A stretch of 64,000 nt of DNA from Pseudorhodoferax aquiterrae (GCF_014652235.1 NZ_BMYK01000002.1:186001-250000); one strand, 5' to 3'; counted from the stretch's first letter, positions 17,572-27,718 are shown. Notes: generated by a model from the letters alone, not told the origin. Made by a program: numbers and translations.

Positions 17572-19230
17572 ATGCCGACCTCGCCGCTTTCACCGTCGCT
17601 CAGCCCGTTTTCCGACACCACCGCGCTGGAGTTCCTGTGCATGGGCCTGGCCGTGTTGCTGGCCTTGCTCGCGTGGTTCGCATGGCGGCAATGGCGGGCG
17701 CTGCGCGGCGTCCGCAACGATGTGGTGCAGCTGCGCGACGAGGCCGCGGCGCTGCGCCGCCAGCGGGCCGCCGATGCCGCCGCCGCATCGGAACTGGACA
17801 GCCAGCGGACAGCAGCCCGACAGGCCGGGCAACGCCAGGCCCTGTACGCCTCGCTGATCAACGCCATGCCCGGCGCGGCCTACCGCTGCACGGCCGACGA
17901 CAGCTGGACCGTGCTGTTCATCAGCGAGGCCATCCAGGGGCTGTCGGGCTGGTCGCCCGCCGACTACCTCGCTTCGCCCGCGCTGTTGCGCGAACTGGTG
18001 CATCCGCAGGAGCATGCGCGCGTCACCGCCGAGGTGCAGGCCGCGATCGATGCCGACCGCAGCTACACGCTCGAGTACCGCGCCGTGCACCGCAATGGCC
18101 GTGTCTTCTGGGCCTGGGAACGCGGCAAGGCCCAGCGCGACGCCAGCGGCCGCGTGCTCTGGCTGGAAGGCGTGGTGGTGGACATCAGCGAACGCAAGGC
18201 CATGGAGCAGGCGCTGCGCGACGCCAAGGACCGTGCCGAACAGGCCGTGGCGGCCAAGACCCAGTTCCTGGCCAACATGGGCCACGAGGTCCGCACGCCG
18301 CTCAACGCCATCATCGGCTTCTCCGAGATCGTGCTGCGCAACGAGCTCGACAGCCTGCAGCGCCAATACATGTTCAAGGTGCGCCAGGCCGCCACCACGT
18401 TGCTGCGGCTCATGAACGACATCCTGGACATGGCCAAGCTCGAACGCAGCCAGCTGCAGTGCGTGGCGGCGGATTTCTCGTTGCGCGACCTGGCGCAGCA
18501 GGCCCTCGCCGCCCAGCGCCAGGCTGCCGAACACAAGGGCCTGGCCCTGCGGCTGGACACGGAGCCCGGCCTCGGCGACGCGTTCTGCGGCGACGCAGCG
18601 CGCTTGCGCCAGGTGCTGGACAAGTTGCTGGACAACGCCGTCAAGTTCACCGAGCAGGGCACGGTGCGGCTGCAGCTGGCACACCAGCAGGGGCAGGTGC
18701 TGCTGGCCGTGCACGACACCGGCATCGGCATCGCCGAGCACGACCAGGCCCGCATCTTCGAAGCCTTCTCCCAGGCCGATGGATCGGCCAGCCGGCGTTT
18801 CGGCGGCACGGGCCTGGGCATCACGCTGGCCCGCCAGCTGGTCGAACACATGGGTGGCACGCTGACCGTGCACAGCGCCCCCGGCCAGGGCAGCGTGTTC
18901 CGTGTGCTGGTGCCGCTGGCCGATGCCGCGCTGGCGCCGGCCGCGCCGGTCAGCGCCAGCACGGAGCACGAAACCGAATTGCCGGCCGCGATGCAGGCCC
19001 TGTTCGACGATGGGCCGGCCCAGGACGAACAGCCCTGGCACGACTCGCTCCGTGCCACCGTGCATGCGCTGCGCAACGGCGACCAGAGCGACACCGATCT
19101 GCCGCTGCTGCTGCAGCGCCTGCGCGGCCGGGGCCTGGCGCACCACGCGGCCCAGGTGGAGCATGCGCTGGCGCGGTTCGACCTGGACCGTGCGGCCGAG
19201 CTGCTGGAAACGCTGCCGGCGCGCGTTTAG
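17572..19230 (+). CDS. PAS-domain sensor histidine kinase
   Basis: A 552-residue membrane-anchored kinase. A single transmembrane segment (~residues 19-38) is followed by a coiled-coil region, a PAS/PAC domain (~95-205), HisKA with phospho-accepting His238 in MGHEVRTPLNAIIGF, and a HATPase domain with DNAVKF (N box), DTGIGI (G1) and GGTGLGI (G2). The last ~90 residues are helical and end in a segment resembling Hpt-like tails, with no clear phospho-His. No response regulator is adjacent, so the partner is unknown. ATG 17572 follows CAGGGG closely. Its stop codon overlaps the stop of convergent mobA. Confidence 0.88.
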   Translation: MPTSPLSPSLSPFSDTTALEFLCMGLAVLLALLAWFAWRQWRALRGVRNDVVQLRDEAAALRRQRAADAAAASELDSQRTAARQAGQRQALYASLINAMPGAAYRCTADDSWTVLFISEAIQGLSGWSPADYLASPALLRELVHPQEHARVTAEVQAAIDADRSYTLEYRAVHRNGRVFWAWERGKAQRDASGRVLWLEGVVVDISERKAMEQALRDAKDRAEQAVAAKTQFLANMGHEVRTPLNAIIGFSEIVLRNELDSLQRQYMFKVRQAATTLLRLMNDILDMAKLERSQLQCVAADFSLRDLAQQALAAQRQAAEHKGLALRLDTEPGLGDAFCGDAARLRQVLDKLLDNAVKFTEQGTVRLQLAHQQGQVLLAVHDTGIGIAEHDQARIFEAFSQADGSASRRFGGTGLGITLARQLVEHMGGTLTVHSAPGQGSVFRVLVPLADAALAPAAPVSASTEHETELPAAMQALFDDGPAQDEQPWHDSLRATVHALRNGDQSDTDLPLLLQRLRGRGLAHHAAQVEHALARFDLDRAAELLETLPARV

Positions 19231-21131
19231 CCGCCCATGCGCATGAAGCCGGCGAAGAAGCCGGCCAGCGCCTGGTGCGCGTCCAGCGGCAGCACCTGCG
19301 CGACATACTGGTCGGGCCGCACCACCACCAGCGCGCCACCGGTGCGGTCGATGCCGCGCAGCGCATAGATGTCCTGGCCCGGCCTGCCGTCGGCCGCGAA
19401 GACCTTCTCGTAGTCGATGAGGCCATGCCGGCCCTTGCGCGGCAACAGCAGCGCCGGCATGGTCTCCAGCGCCAGCGCGTCGTGCCGCTGCGGAAAGATG
19501 GCGCGCAGGTCGAACACGGCGTCCACATCCTGGCCGGCCGGCGTGTAGCGGCGCACGGGCGAGTCCGGCGCTTCGGCCAGGAAGCGGCACAGCGCGCGCA
19601 GGCCGCCCTTTTCGTCCCGGTGGTCGTCGGTGCCGGCGAAGGCATAGAGCCGCCAGCGGCCATCGGCGCGCGCCACATGGCCCAGCTGCAGCGGCCGGGC
19701 GTCGGCCACCCGCACCACGGGCGCGGAATGAAAGCGCGTGCCGACCCCGAAGCCGCTGGCCAGCGCCTGGTGCGTGCTGTCGCCGCAGACCAGGGACGGC
19801 CGGTACTGCGTGCCCACGCCGGCCGTGAAGCGGCCGTGCTGCTCGAAATAGCGTTGGAAGGCCTTGGGGTCCACGCCGCCCGTGCCGCCCTCGGCGGGCC
19901 GGTCGCTGAACATGCGCGCCCAGTCGCGGTCGAAGTCGATGAGCTGCTGGGCCACGGCCTGGCGCTCCTCGGTGTAACTCGCCAGCAGCGCTGGCGCGCA
20001 TTGGCCGCGCAGCACGGCCGCGAGCTTCCAGCCCAGGTTGAAGCTGTCCTGCATGGAGACGTTCATGCCCTGCCCGGCCTTGGGGCTGTGCGTGTGGCAG
20101 GCGTCGCCGGCGATGAACACGCGCGGCAGCTGCTGGTCGGCGCGTCCGGCCGGCACGTCGTCGTAGCGGTCGCAGATGCGCTGGCCGATCTCGTAGACCG
20201 ACCACCAGGGCACGTCCTTCACCTCCAGCCGGTAGGGATGCAGGATGCGCTGCGCCGCGGCGACCAGCTGCTCCAGCGTGATGCCGCGCTGCGCGGCGCG
20301 CTCGTCCTCGCCGAGCTTGTCCATCTCCACGTACAGGCGCACCAGGTAGCCGCCCTCGCGCGGGATCACGAGCAGGTTGCCGTGCTCGGACTGCACGGCC
20401 ACCTTGCTGCGGATGTCCGGAAAATCGGTGACCGCGAGCAGGTCCATCACGCCCCAGGCCTGGTTGGCCGAATCGCCCACGAGCTGGCGGCCGATGGCCT
20501 TGCGCACCGCGCTGCGCGCGCCGTCGCAGCCGACCACGTAGCGCGCGCGCACGGTTTCCGGCTGCTGCGCGCCGGCGCGCGCCAACCGCACGGTCACGGG
20601 GTGGTCGGCGGCCGCGGGATCGACCGCCACGTCCAGCACGCTGCGGCCGTAGTAGGGTTCCATGCGGCGGGGCGAGCGGCGCATCTGCTGCAGGTAGAAA
20701 TCGTGCACGCGGGCCTGGTTCAGCACCACGTGGGGGAACTCCGACAGCCCGTCCGGCGTGTCCTGCACGCGGCCATGGCGCACGATGCCGCCCTGCTCCG
20801 CGTCCGGCTTCCAGAAGGTCACCTCGTTGATCCAGCAGGCTTCCTCCAGCACCTGCTGGCTGAAGCCGAAGGCCTCGAACATCTCCATGGTGCGACAGGC
20901 GATGCCATCGGCCTGGCCCAGCTGCAGCGGGCCGTCCTTGGCCTCGACGATGCAGGTGTGGATGTCGCCAAAGGCCGCCAGCTGCGCGGCCAGCGTGAGG
21001 CCGGCCGGACCGCAACCCACGATCAGCACGTCCACCGCGGCCGGCACTGCGTCCGTGTTCGGCGGCGCCGCGCCCCATGCGGGCAACACACGCGGGTCAC
21101 CGGCTTGGAAGCCGTCGAGATGGAATTGCAT
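19227..21131 (-). CDS. mobA: FAD monooxygenase, 3-hydroxybenzoate 4-hydroxylase type
   Basis: A 634-residue flavoprotein aromatic hydroxylase. The FAD motif VGCGPAGLTLA is near residue 40, the segment YVVGCDGARSAVRKAIG near 200, and FIAGDACHTHSPKAGQGMN near 350. A thioredoxin-like C-terminal domain follows, as in phenol hydroxylase relatives. Length and arrangement match MobA of Comamonas testosteroni (about 639), which forms protocatechuate from 3-hydroxybenzoate and is divergently paired with a MarR repressor, as here. Phenol 2-monooxygenase is the alternative reading. No protocatechuate ring-cleavage gene is in the window. Confidence 0.85.
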   Translation of the reverse strand: MQFHLDGFQAGDPRVLPAWGAAPPNTDAVPAAVDVLIVGCGPAGLTLAAQLAAFGDIHTCIVEAKDGPLQLGQADGIACRTMEMFEAFGFSQQVLEEACWINEVTFWKPDAEQGGIVRHGRVQDTPDGLSEFPHVVLNQARVHDFYLQQMRRSPRRMEPYYGRSVLDVAVDPAAADHPVTVRLARAGAQQPETVRARYVVGCDGARSAVRKAIGRQLVGDSANQAWGVMDLLAVTDFPDIRSKVAVQSEHGNLLVIPREGGYLVRLYVEMDKLGEDERAAQRGITLEQLVAAAQRILHPYRLEVKDVPWWSVYEIGQRICDRYDDVPAGRADQQLPRVFIAGDACHTHSPKAGQGMNVSMQDSFNLGWKLAAVLRGQCAPALLASYTEERQAVAQQLIDFDRDWARMFSDRPAEGGTGGVDPKAFQRYFEQHGRFTAGVGTQYRPSLVCGDSTHQALASGFGVGTRFHSAPVVRVADARPLQLGHVARADGRWRLYAFAGTDDHRDEKGGLRALCRFLAEAPDSPVRRYTPAGQDVDAVFDLRAIFPQRHDALALETMPALLLPRKGRHGLIDYEKVFAADGRPGQDIYALRGIDRTGGALVVVRPDQYVAQVLPLDAHQALAGFFAGFMRMGG

Positions 21132-21162
21132 GCCATGTCTCCTGTTCAGGGTGAGATTTCCG

Positions 21163-21189
21163 TACGCATCAATATTATCAGCATACGTA
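21163..21189. promoter_or_regulatory. Putative MobR operator
   Basis: TACGCAT (21163-21169) and ATACGTA (21183-21189) form an inverted repeat with one mismatch around an AT-rich 13-nt centre. It lies in the 86-bp gap between the divergent mobA and mobR starts and overlaps the TATTAT-like sequence at 21188-21193. MarR-family regulators typically bind such sites in divergent promoters. Confidence 0.5.
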
Positions 21190-21217
21190 TTATTTGTGCA
21201 ATGGGAGAATGGGCGCC

Positions 21218-21703
21218 ATGAAGAAGACCAGCGCCAGCCAGCCGACGCCCGCCATCGACCTGCGCCAGCAACCCGGCCACAGCATCCGGCGCCTGCAGCA
21301 GATCGCGTTCGCCGTGTTCATGCAGGAGGCGGCCAGCGCGGGGACCACGCCGGTGCAGTACGCGGTGCTGCAAACGCTGTCGGACCAACCCGGCATCGAC
21401 CAGCGCACGCTGGCCCGAGCCGTGAGCCTGGACACCTCGACCATCGGCGGCGTGGTCGACCGGCTGGAGGCGCGCGCCCTGCTCGCACGCAGCCTGTCGC
21501 CGCAGGACCGGCGCGTGCGGCTGCTGCACCTGACGGAGGCGGGCGAAGCGCTGCGCCGGGAACTGCTGCCCACCATGCTGCAGGCCCAGCAGCGCATGCT
21601 GGACCCACTGACCGAGACCGAGCGCCGGCAGTTCATGGACATGGTGCAGCGCGTCATCGCCCACCATGCCAGCGTGGACGACAGCGCCGCGCCCGAGGGC
21701 TGA
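21218..21703 (+). CDS. mobR: MarR-family regulator
   Basis: A 161-residue winged-helix regulator. The DNA-binding core is IDQRTLARAVSLDTSTIGGVVDRLEARALLARSLSPQDRRVRLLHLTEAG in sense, with the typical DRR wing near residue 100. It diverges from mobA. MobR of Comamonas testosteroni is a MarR repressor of mobA released by 3-hydroxybenzoate, and the same arrangement is seen here. ATG 21218 is used; a TTG at 21194 would add eight residues. The name rests on synteny and family, not on alignment. Confidence 0.82.
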   Translation: MKKTSASQPTPAIDLRQQPGHSIRRLQQIAFAVFMQEAASAGTTPVQYAVLQTLSDQPGIDQRTLARAVSLDTSTIGGVVDRLEARALLARSLSPQDRRVRLLHLTEAGEALRRELLPTMLQAQQRMLDPLTETERRQFMDMVQRVIAHHASVDDSAAPEG

Positions 21704-21816
21704 CACCGCTCGGCAGCAGCGCCACGCCTTCCGTCAGCGCGAGGCCTGGGCAGCGTGGCGGCGGCCGCTGGGCACCACCACAATCGCGCGTTTACCCCTT
21801 CGGAAAGAGAGCGCGC

Positions 21817-22749
21817 ATGCCCACGCCCAAGTACCGCCTCGTCACCCGCAGCGACTTCGACGGCCTCGTCTGCGCCGTGCTGCTGAACGAGCTGGACATG
21901 ATCGACGACATCCTGTTCGTCCATCCCAAGGACATGCAGGACGGCAAGATCGCGATCACCGACCGCGACATCACGACCAACCTGCCCTACGTGGCCGGCG
22001 CGCACCTGGCCTTCGACCACCACCTGTCGGAAACCATCCGCAACCAGGATGCGGGCAGCAACCACATCATCGACGCCAACGCGCCATCGGCAGCGCGCGT
22101 GGTCTACGACCACTACGGCGGCAAACAGCGTTTCGCGAACATCTCCGACGAGATGATGGAGGCCGTGGACAAGGCCGACTCGGCGCAGTACGCGCGCGAC
22201 GAGATCCTCGCCCCGACGGGCTGGGTGCTGCTGAACTACCTGATGGACGCGCGCACGGGCCTGGGCCGCTTCCGCGAGTTCCGCATCAGCAACTACGCGC
22301 TGATGATGGACCTCATCCGCTACTGCCGGGACCACACGATCGACCAGATCCTCGAGCTGCCGGACGTCAAGGAACGCGTGGACCTGTACGACGAACACGC
22401 CGCCAAGGCGCGCGAGCAGATCCTGCGCTGCGGCAAGGTGCACGGCGACGTGGTGGTGCTGGACCTGCGCCAGGAAGAAACCATCTGGGCCGTGAACCGC
22501 TTCATGGTCTATGCCCTGTTCCCGCGCGCCAAGGTGTCCGTCCACGTGATGTGGGGCGTGCAGAAGCAAAACACCGTGCTCGCCACCGGCAAGTCCATCC
22601 TGGACCGCAGCAGCCAGGCCAACATCGGCGAGCTGATGCTGCAGTACGGCGGCGGCGGTCACCAGGCCGCCGGCACCTGCCAGGTCGACAACGCGCAGGC
22701 CGACGCCACGCTGCGCGAGGTGGTCGAGAAGATCAACGCGGCGGGCTGA
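21817..22749 (+). CDS. DHH-family phosphoesterase-like protein
   Basis: A 310-residue protein with the DHH-superfamily metal motifs SDFDG (residues ~12-16) and FDHHLSE (~66-72), and a C-terminal DHHA1-type end with YGGGGHQAAGTCQV. Relatives include nanoRNase/pAp-phosphatase and exopolyphosphatase-like proteins that use Mn or Mg. The substrate cannot be told. It has no close operon partner: 113 bp separate it from mobR and it is convergent with the next gene. Confidence 0.85.
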   Translation: MPTPKYRLVTRSDFDGLVCAVLLNELDMIDDILFVHPKDMQDGKIAITDRDITTNLPYVAGAHLAFDHHLSETIRNQDAGSNHIIDANAPSAARVVYDHYGGKQRFANISDEMMEAVDKADSAQYARDEILAPTGWVLLNYLMDARTGLGRFREFRISNYALMMDLIRYCRDHTIDQILELPDVKERVDLYDEHAAKAREQILRCGKVHGDVVVLDLRQEETIWAVNRFMVYALFPRAKVSVHVMWGVQKQNTVLATGKSILDRSSQANIGELMLQYGGGGHQAAGTCQVDNAQADATLREVVEKINAAG

Positions 22750-22767
22750 GGCCGCCGCGCCCCGGCC

Positions 22768-23706
22768 TCACTTCGGATCGAGGGGGGCCGCCACGGCCAG
22801 TTCGGCCAGCTTCAGCGCGCCCTGCAGCGAGCGCGCACCGGCGATGAAGCGGCCGTTGTGGCAGAACACCGCGTCGGCCACGCCGCTGGCCTGCGCCAGT
22901 TCGGCATCGCGCAGGCCGGCCCAGGCGCGCGGCAGATCCTTGCGCGCCTGGAACGACTGCGGCTCCACCGTCACCACATGCAGCTGGTGCTGCTGGTCGC
23001 TGGCGTCGGGGTAGACCACGAACCACAGGTCCGGCATCTCGGCACCGGCCACCTCGCGCCAGGGCAGGCCGCCGCGCGGCAGCTGCAGCACGCGGCCGTC
23101 CAGCAGCGTCTGCGCTTCGCGCACCTGCTGCGCGCCCTGGTGGCGCGCACGCTGCTGGTCCAGCGCGGCCAGCAGCAGCTGCGTCACAAGCGCCACCGCC
23201 TGCTCGAAGCGCGCCAATGCCGCCGCGTCATCCTCGGCGGCACTGCCGCGCCGGTCCCAGGGCAGGTTGAACTGCGCCAGCAACGCCGACAGGCCGAACA
23301 GGCCCGGCGCGGCATTGGCCGCGCCAGTGTCGGCCCGGTCCAGGTGCTGCACCAGCTCCCGGTCCAGGCTGTCGGCGATCGCCCGGGCCTGCACGGCATC
23401 GGCCACGCCGCACTGCTGCACGACCAGGGACTGGCCGTGCGCCGCCCAGACCAGGCCGGCACTGGCGTAGACCACCCCGCTGGCGCGCGCGCCGTCGAAG
23501 CCACGCTGGTGGTGGTCGAAGCGGCCGCGCGCGGCGTCCCATTCGCCGCCCACGTCGACGGCGAAATCGGCCGCGGCGATCAGCGCCGCGTCGCGCGTGC
23601 GCAGCAGCCGCGCCTGGGGATGGAGCAGCCGCAGCACGGCCACGCCGAACACGTCGTCCGCGTGGAAGGAGCCGTTGTGGGTGGCGATGGTGGTGGGGGT
23701 GTTCAT
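22768..23706 (-). CDS. MYG1/UPF0160-family predicted metal hydrolase
   Basis: A 312-residue protein of the MYG1 family. It shows ATHNGSFHADDVFGVAVLRLL, DVGGEWD, RFDHHQRGF and a C-terminal CHNGRFIAGARS. The family belongs to the DHH-like phosphoesterases; the eukaryotic member is an RNA exonuclease. It lies beside another DHH-type gene, which is curious but not clearly functional. Its ATG is separated from icd by an intrinsic terminator, so it needs its own promoter. Confidence 0.86.
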   Translation of the reverse strand: MNTPTTIATHNGSFHADDVFGVAVLRLLHPQARLLRTRDAALIAAADFAVDVGGEWDAARGRFDHHQRGFDGARASGVVYASAGLVWAAHGQSLVVQQCGVADAVQARAIADSLDRELVQHLDRADTGAANAAPGLFGLSALLAQFNLPWDRRGSAAEDDAAALARFEQAVALVTQLLLAALDQQRARHQGAQQVREAQTLLDGRVLQLPRGGLPWREVAGAEMPDLWFVVYPDASDQQHQLHVVTVEPQSFQARKDLPRAWAGLRDAELAQASGVADAVFCHNGRFIAGARSLQGALKLAELAVAAPLDPK

Positions 23707-23723
23707 CGTGGGGTTCTCGTGAA

Positions 23724-23758
23724 GAAAAAAGGGCCGGGAGCATCCGCTCCCAGCCCTT
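23724..23758 (-). terminator. Intrinsic terminator after icd
   Basis: Read on the minus strand, AAGGGCTGGGAGC pairs with GCTCCCGGCCCTT around GGAT (one G-T pair) and is followed by a run of T. It lies 20 bp after the icd stop and before the MYG1-family gene. Confidence 0.85.
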
Positions 23759-23777
23759 CGTGCCGACGGTCGGAGGA

Positions 23778-26015
23778 TCAGGCCTTCAGTGCCGCCAGCG
23801 CGTCGTTCAGCGTCTTGCTCGGGCGCATCACGGCCGCGGCCTTGGCCTCGTCCAGCTTGTAGTAGCCGCCGATGTCCGCGGGCTTGCCCTGCACTTCGAG
23901 CAGTTCCTTGGCGATGGTGGCTTCCTGCTCGGTCAGCGCCTTGGCCAGCGGCGCGAACTTGGCCGCCAGCTCGGCGTCCTCGGTCTGGGCGGCCAGTTCC
24001 TGCGCCCAGTACAGCGCGATGTAGAAATGGCTGCCGCGGTTGTCGATCTGGCCGGTCTTGGGGCTCGGGCCCTTGTTGTTGTCCAGCAGCTTGCCGGTGG
24101 CCGCGTCCAGCGCCTTGGCCACGATCTTGGCCTTGGGGTTGTTGTTCTTGATGCCCAGCTCTTCCAGGCTCACGGCCAGCGCCAGGAATTCGCCCAGCGA
24201 ATCCCAGCGCAGGTGGTTCTCTTCCACCAGCTGCTGCACGTGCTTGGGCGCGGAGCCGCCGGCACCGGTTTCGTACATGCCGCCACCGGCCATCAGCGGC
24301 ACGATGGACAGCATCTTGGCCGAGGTGCCCAGTTCCATGATGGGGAACAGGTCGGTCAGGTAGTCGCGCAGGATGTTGCCCGTGGCGCTGATGGTGTCCA
24401 GGCCGCGGATCACGCGCTCCAGCGTATAACGCATCGCACGCACCTGGCTCATGATCTGGATGTCCAGGCCGGCCGTGTTGTGCTCGTGCAGGTACATCTT
24501 GACCTTGGTGATCATCTGCGCCTCGTGCGGGCGGTACTGGTCGAGCCAGAACACCACGGGCATGCCCGAGTTGCGCGCGCGCGTGACGGCCAGCTTGACC
24601 CAGTCGCGGATGGCAGCGTCCTTGGTCTGGCACATGCGCCAGATGTCGCCCTTCTCCACGTTCTGGCTCAGCAGCACCTCGCCGGTGTTGAGGTCGGTGA
24701 TGTTGGCCACGCCGTCCTCGGGCACTTCGAAGGTCTTGTCGTGCGAGCCGTATTCCTCGGCCTGCTGGGCCATCAGACCGACGTTGGGCACCGTGCCCAT
24801 GGTCTTGGGATCGAAGGCGCCGTGCCACTTGCAGAAGTTGATGATCTCCTGGTAGATGCGGGCGAAGGTCGATTCGGGCATCACGGCCTTCACGTCCTTC
24901 AGGCGGCCATCGGCACCCCACATCTTGCCGCCGTTGCGGATCATGGCCGGCATGGAGGCGTCCACGATGATGTCGTTGGGCGAGTGGAAGTTGGTGATGC
25001 CCTTGGCCGAGTCGACCATGGCCAGCTCGGGCCGGCCTTCGTGGCAGGCGTGCAGGTCGCGCTTGATCTCGTCCTGCTTGCTCTGCGGCAGCGCGGCGAT
25101 CTTGGTGTACAGATCGACCATGCCGTTGTTGACGTTGACGCCCAGTTCCTCGAACAGCTTGGCGTGCTTCTCGAAGGCATCCTTGTAGAAGATCTTCACG
25201 CAGTGGCCGAACACGATGGGGTGCGAGACCTTCATCATGGTGGCCTTCACGTGCAGCGAGAACATCACGCCGGTCTTGTGCGCGTCCTCGATCTCCTTTT
25301 CGTAGAAGGCCACCAGCGCCTTCTTGCTCATGAACATGGAGTCGATGATCTCGCGGTCCAGCAGGGAGACCTTGGGCTTGAGCACGATGGCCTTGCCGCT
25401 CTTGGTGATGAGCTCCATCTTCACGTCGCGCGCCTTGTCCAGCGTCATCGACTTCTCACCGTGGTAGAAGTCGCCGGCGTGCATGTGGGAGACGTGCGAA
25501 CGGGAGGCCTGGCTCCACTCGGCCATGCTGTGCGGGTTCTTGCGTGCGTACTCCTTGACGGCCTTGGGCGCGCGGCGGTCGGAGTTGCCTTCGCGCAGCA
25601 CCGGGTTCACGGCCGAGCCCGTGCACTTGTTGTAGCGCGCGCGGATGTCCTTCTCCTCGTCCGTCTTCGGGTTCTCGGGGAAGTCGGGAATCTTGTAGCC
25701 CTTGTCCTGCAGTTCCTTGATGGCGGCCTTGAGCTGGGCCACCGAGGCGCTGATGTTGGGCAGCTTGATGATGTTGGCCTGCGGCTTGAGCGTGAGCTTG
25801 CCCAGCTCCGTCAGGTTGTCCGGCACGCGCTGGTCTTCGCTCAGGTACTCGGGGAACTGGCCCAGGATGCGGCCGGCCACCGAGATGTCGCTGGTTTCCA
25901 CGTCGATGCCGGCCGGTGCGGCGAAGGCCTGCACGATGGGCAGGAAGGAATGCGTCGCCAGCAGCGGCGCCTCGTCGGTGAGGGTGTAGATGATCTTGGG
26001 TTTGGTCTCTGCCAT
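23778..26015 (-). CDS. icd: NADP-dependent isocitrate dehydrogenase, monomeric type
   Basis: A 745-residue enzyme of the monomeric IDH family (about 740), unrelated in length to the 416-residue dimeric form. It oxidatively decarboxylates isocitrate to 2-oxoglutarate in the TCA cycle. Typical segments are [46 protein letters not shown] and [14 protein letters not shown]. The ATG is preceded by TAGGAAT. It lies 44 bp after the acyl-CoA dehydrogenase, on the same strand, and is closed by the terminator at 23724-23758. Confidence 0.97.
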   Translation of the reverse strand: MAETKPKIIYTLTDEAPLLATHSFLPIVQAFAAPAGIDVETSDISVAGRILGQFPEYLSEDQRVPDNLTELGKLTLKPQANIIKLPNISASVAQLKAAIKELQDKGYKIPDFPENPKTDEEKDIRARYNKCTGSAVNPVLREGNSDRRAPKAVKEYARKNPHSMAEWSQASRSHVSHMHAGDFYHGEKSMTLDKARDVKMELITKSGKAIVLKPKVSLLDREIIDSMFMSKKALVAFYEKEIEDAHKTGVMFSLHVKATMMKVSHPIVFGHCVKIFYKDAFEKHAKLFEELGVNVNNGMVDLYTKIAALPQSKQDEIKRDLHACHEGRPELAMVDSAKGITNFHSPNDIIVDASMPAMIRNGGKMWGADGRLKDVKAVMPESTFARIYQEIINFCKWHGAFDPKTMGTVPNVGLMAQQAEEYGSHDKTFEVPEDGVANITDLNTGEVLLSQNVEKGDIWRMCQTKDAAIRDWVKLAVTRARNSGMPVVFWLDQYRPHEAQMITKVKMYLHEHNTAGLDIQIMSQVRAMRYTLERVIRGLDTISATGNILRDYLTDLFPIMELGTSAKMLSIVPLMAGGGMYETGAGGSAPKHVQQLVEENHLRWDSLGEFLALAVSLEELGIKNNNPKAKIVAKALDAATGKLLDNNKGPSPKTGQIDNRGSHFYIALYWAQELAAQTEDAELAAKFAPLAKALTEQEATIAKELLEVQGKPADIGGYYKLDEAKAAAVMRPSKTLNDALAALKA

Positions 26016-26059
26016 GACGGATTCCTAGGCGGTGGTGAAACGGTGAAAAAAGACGGTGG

Positions 26060-27718
26060 TCAGGCGATGGCCTTCTCGAACAGGCCGCGCGCGATGACCT
26101 TGAGCGCGAGGGTTTCCTCGGCGCCCTCGAAGATGGACAGCACGCGGGCGTCCACGAAGTAGCGGCTCACGGGCGTCTCCTCGGCATAGCCCATGCCGCC
26201 GTGCAGTTGCAGCGCATCGCGCGTGAGCAATTCTGCCGAACGGCAGGCCAGCAGCTTGATCTGCGCGGCCTCGATGCGGCCGTCGGCCGCCTCGAGCCGG
26301 TTGCCCACGGCATAGGCGGTCTGGCGGCAGGCGGCCAGGCGCGCGGCCATCTGGGCCAGCCGGGCCTGCGTGAGCGGGAAGTCGATGAGCAGCTGGCCGA
26401 AGACCTTGCGGTCCTGCGTGGTGCGCAGCGCCTCGCGCAGCGCCGCGCGCATCACGCCGGTGGCGCGCGCAGATGTCTGCATGCGCCCGCCGACCATGCC
26501 GGCCATGTTGAAGTAAAAGCCCTTGCCCAGGCCGGCCTCGCCGCCCAGCACATGGCTGTCCGGCACGAAGAAGTCCTCGAACGCGAGCTCGTAGGAATGC
26601 ATGCCGCGGTAGCCGATGGTCGGGATGGCCTTGCCGCGCAGGCGGCCGCCGCCTTCGGGCTGGAAGTCGAAAGCGTGGTCCTCGGTCGAGGGCTTCTCGA
26701 CCAGCAGGATGGACAGGCCCTTGTAGCCGGCGGCCCTGTCGGGGTCGGTGCGTGCCACGACCATGAGCAGGCCGGCCTTGCCGGCGAAGGTGCACCAGGT
26801 CTTGGCACCGTCCAGCCGCCAGCCGCCGGGCACGCGCGTGGCCTTGAGCGCCAGGCTGGCCACGTCCGAGCCATGGTCGGGCTCGGTCATCGCGATCGCG
26901 CAGAGCGGCTCCCCGGCCGCGATCTTCGGCAGGAAGTGCTGCTTCTGTTCCTCGGTGCCGCCGGCGAGCAGCGCGCGCGAGAGGATCTCGGGCCGCGTGA
27001 TCAGGCTGCCGGCCGCGCCCAGGGAGGCCTCGGACAAGGCCTCGGTCACGGCGATCATCATGGCCGTGTCGTCGTGCTGGCCCGGGGCGCTGCCGCCGTA
27101 TTCGTGCGGGATCGACAGGCCGAACACGCCCATCTCGCGCAGCGGGCCGAGGATGGTTTCGGGGACGGTCAGGTCCTGCGCATGGATCGCGGCGGCCAGC
27201 GGCGCGACCACATCCACGCCGAAGCGGTGGAACGCGTCGCGCGCCATCGCCACCTCCTCGCTGACGGCGACGGGACCGATCTCCGACTCTGCGGCGGCCA
27301 GGGCGCGCGTGGCCGCCGTCAGCGCGGCGGGACCGGCGGCGGCGCGGCGCAGCGCCGGCCACTGCGGATCGGCGGCCCAGGCGTGCAGCGGCGTTGCGTC
27401 CAGGTCGGCGTCGATGGCCACGGCGTCGAGCCGGCCCTGCACGGAGCGCATGGCCTCGGTCGCGAACAGCAGGGCCAGCGCCCGGTCCAGCCCGGCGGGG
27501 GCCGGCGCCTGCAGCACGGTCCGTACGGCCAGCAGTTCGGCGCTGGCCCAGGCCAGCTCGTACGACACCCCCTGCGCCGCATCGAGGGCCGCTGCGTCGA
27601 GCCTGCCGGAGCCGGCGCTGCAGCGCTGTGCGACGGCCAGCACAGCGGCATCGAACAGGGCTTGCAGGCCGCCAAGCAGGCGGCGCGCGGCATCGACAAG
27701 GTCCTTTTCGGACGTCAT
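26060..27718 (-). CDS. Large acyl-CoA dehydrogenase, methylsuccinyl-CoA dehydrogenase-like
   Basis: A 552-residue flavoprotein: a helical extension of ~150 residues precedes a full acyl-CoA dehydrogenase (AMTEPDHGSDVASLALKA, GYRGMHSYELAFEDFFVP, QLHGGMGYAEE, RVLSIFEGAEETLALKVIA). Ordinary members have about 380-400 residues. The N-terminal extension and length match methylsuccinyl-CoA dehydrogenase of the ethylmalonyl-CoA pathway. No crotonyl-CoA carboxylase/reductase or mutase gene is nearby, so the specific substrate is inferred. ATG 27718 is the start; the open frame further upstream is not plausible coding. Confidence 0.8.
   Translation of the reverse strand: MTSEKDLVDAARRLLGGLQALFDAAVLAVAQRCSAGSGRLDAAALDAAQGVSYELAWASAELLAVRTVLQAPAPAGLDRALALLFATEAMRSVQGRLDAVAIDADLDATPLHAWAADPQWPALRRAAAGPAALTAATRALAAAESEIGPVAVSEEVAMARDAFHRFGVDVVAPLAAAIHAQDLTVPETILGPLREMGVFGLSIPHEYGGSAPGQHDDTAMMIAVTEALSEASLGAAGSLITRPEILSRALLAGGTEEQKQHFLPKIAAGEPLCAIAMTEPDHGSDVASLALKATRVPGGWRLDGAKTWCTFAGKAGLLMVVARTDPDRAAGYKGLSILLVEKPSTEDHAFDFQPEGGGRLRGKAIPTIGYRGMHSYELAFEDFFVPDSHVLGGEAGLGKGFYFNMAGMVGGRMQTSARATGVMRAALREALRTTQDRKVFGQLLIDFPLTQARLAQMAARLAACRQTAYAVGNRLEAADGRIEAAQIKLLACRSAELLTRDALQLHGGMGYAEETPVSRYFVDARVLSIFEGAEETLALKVIARGLFEKAIA

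Noticed and set aside
17541-21221. Very long open frames on both strands over the kinase and mobA
   Set aside because: Low-complexity Arg/Gly/Ala/His content; the true frames have full domain sets and overlapping stop codons at 19227-19230.
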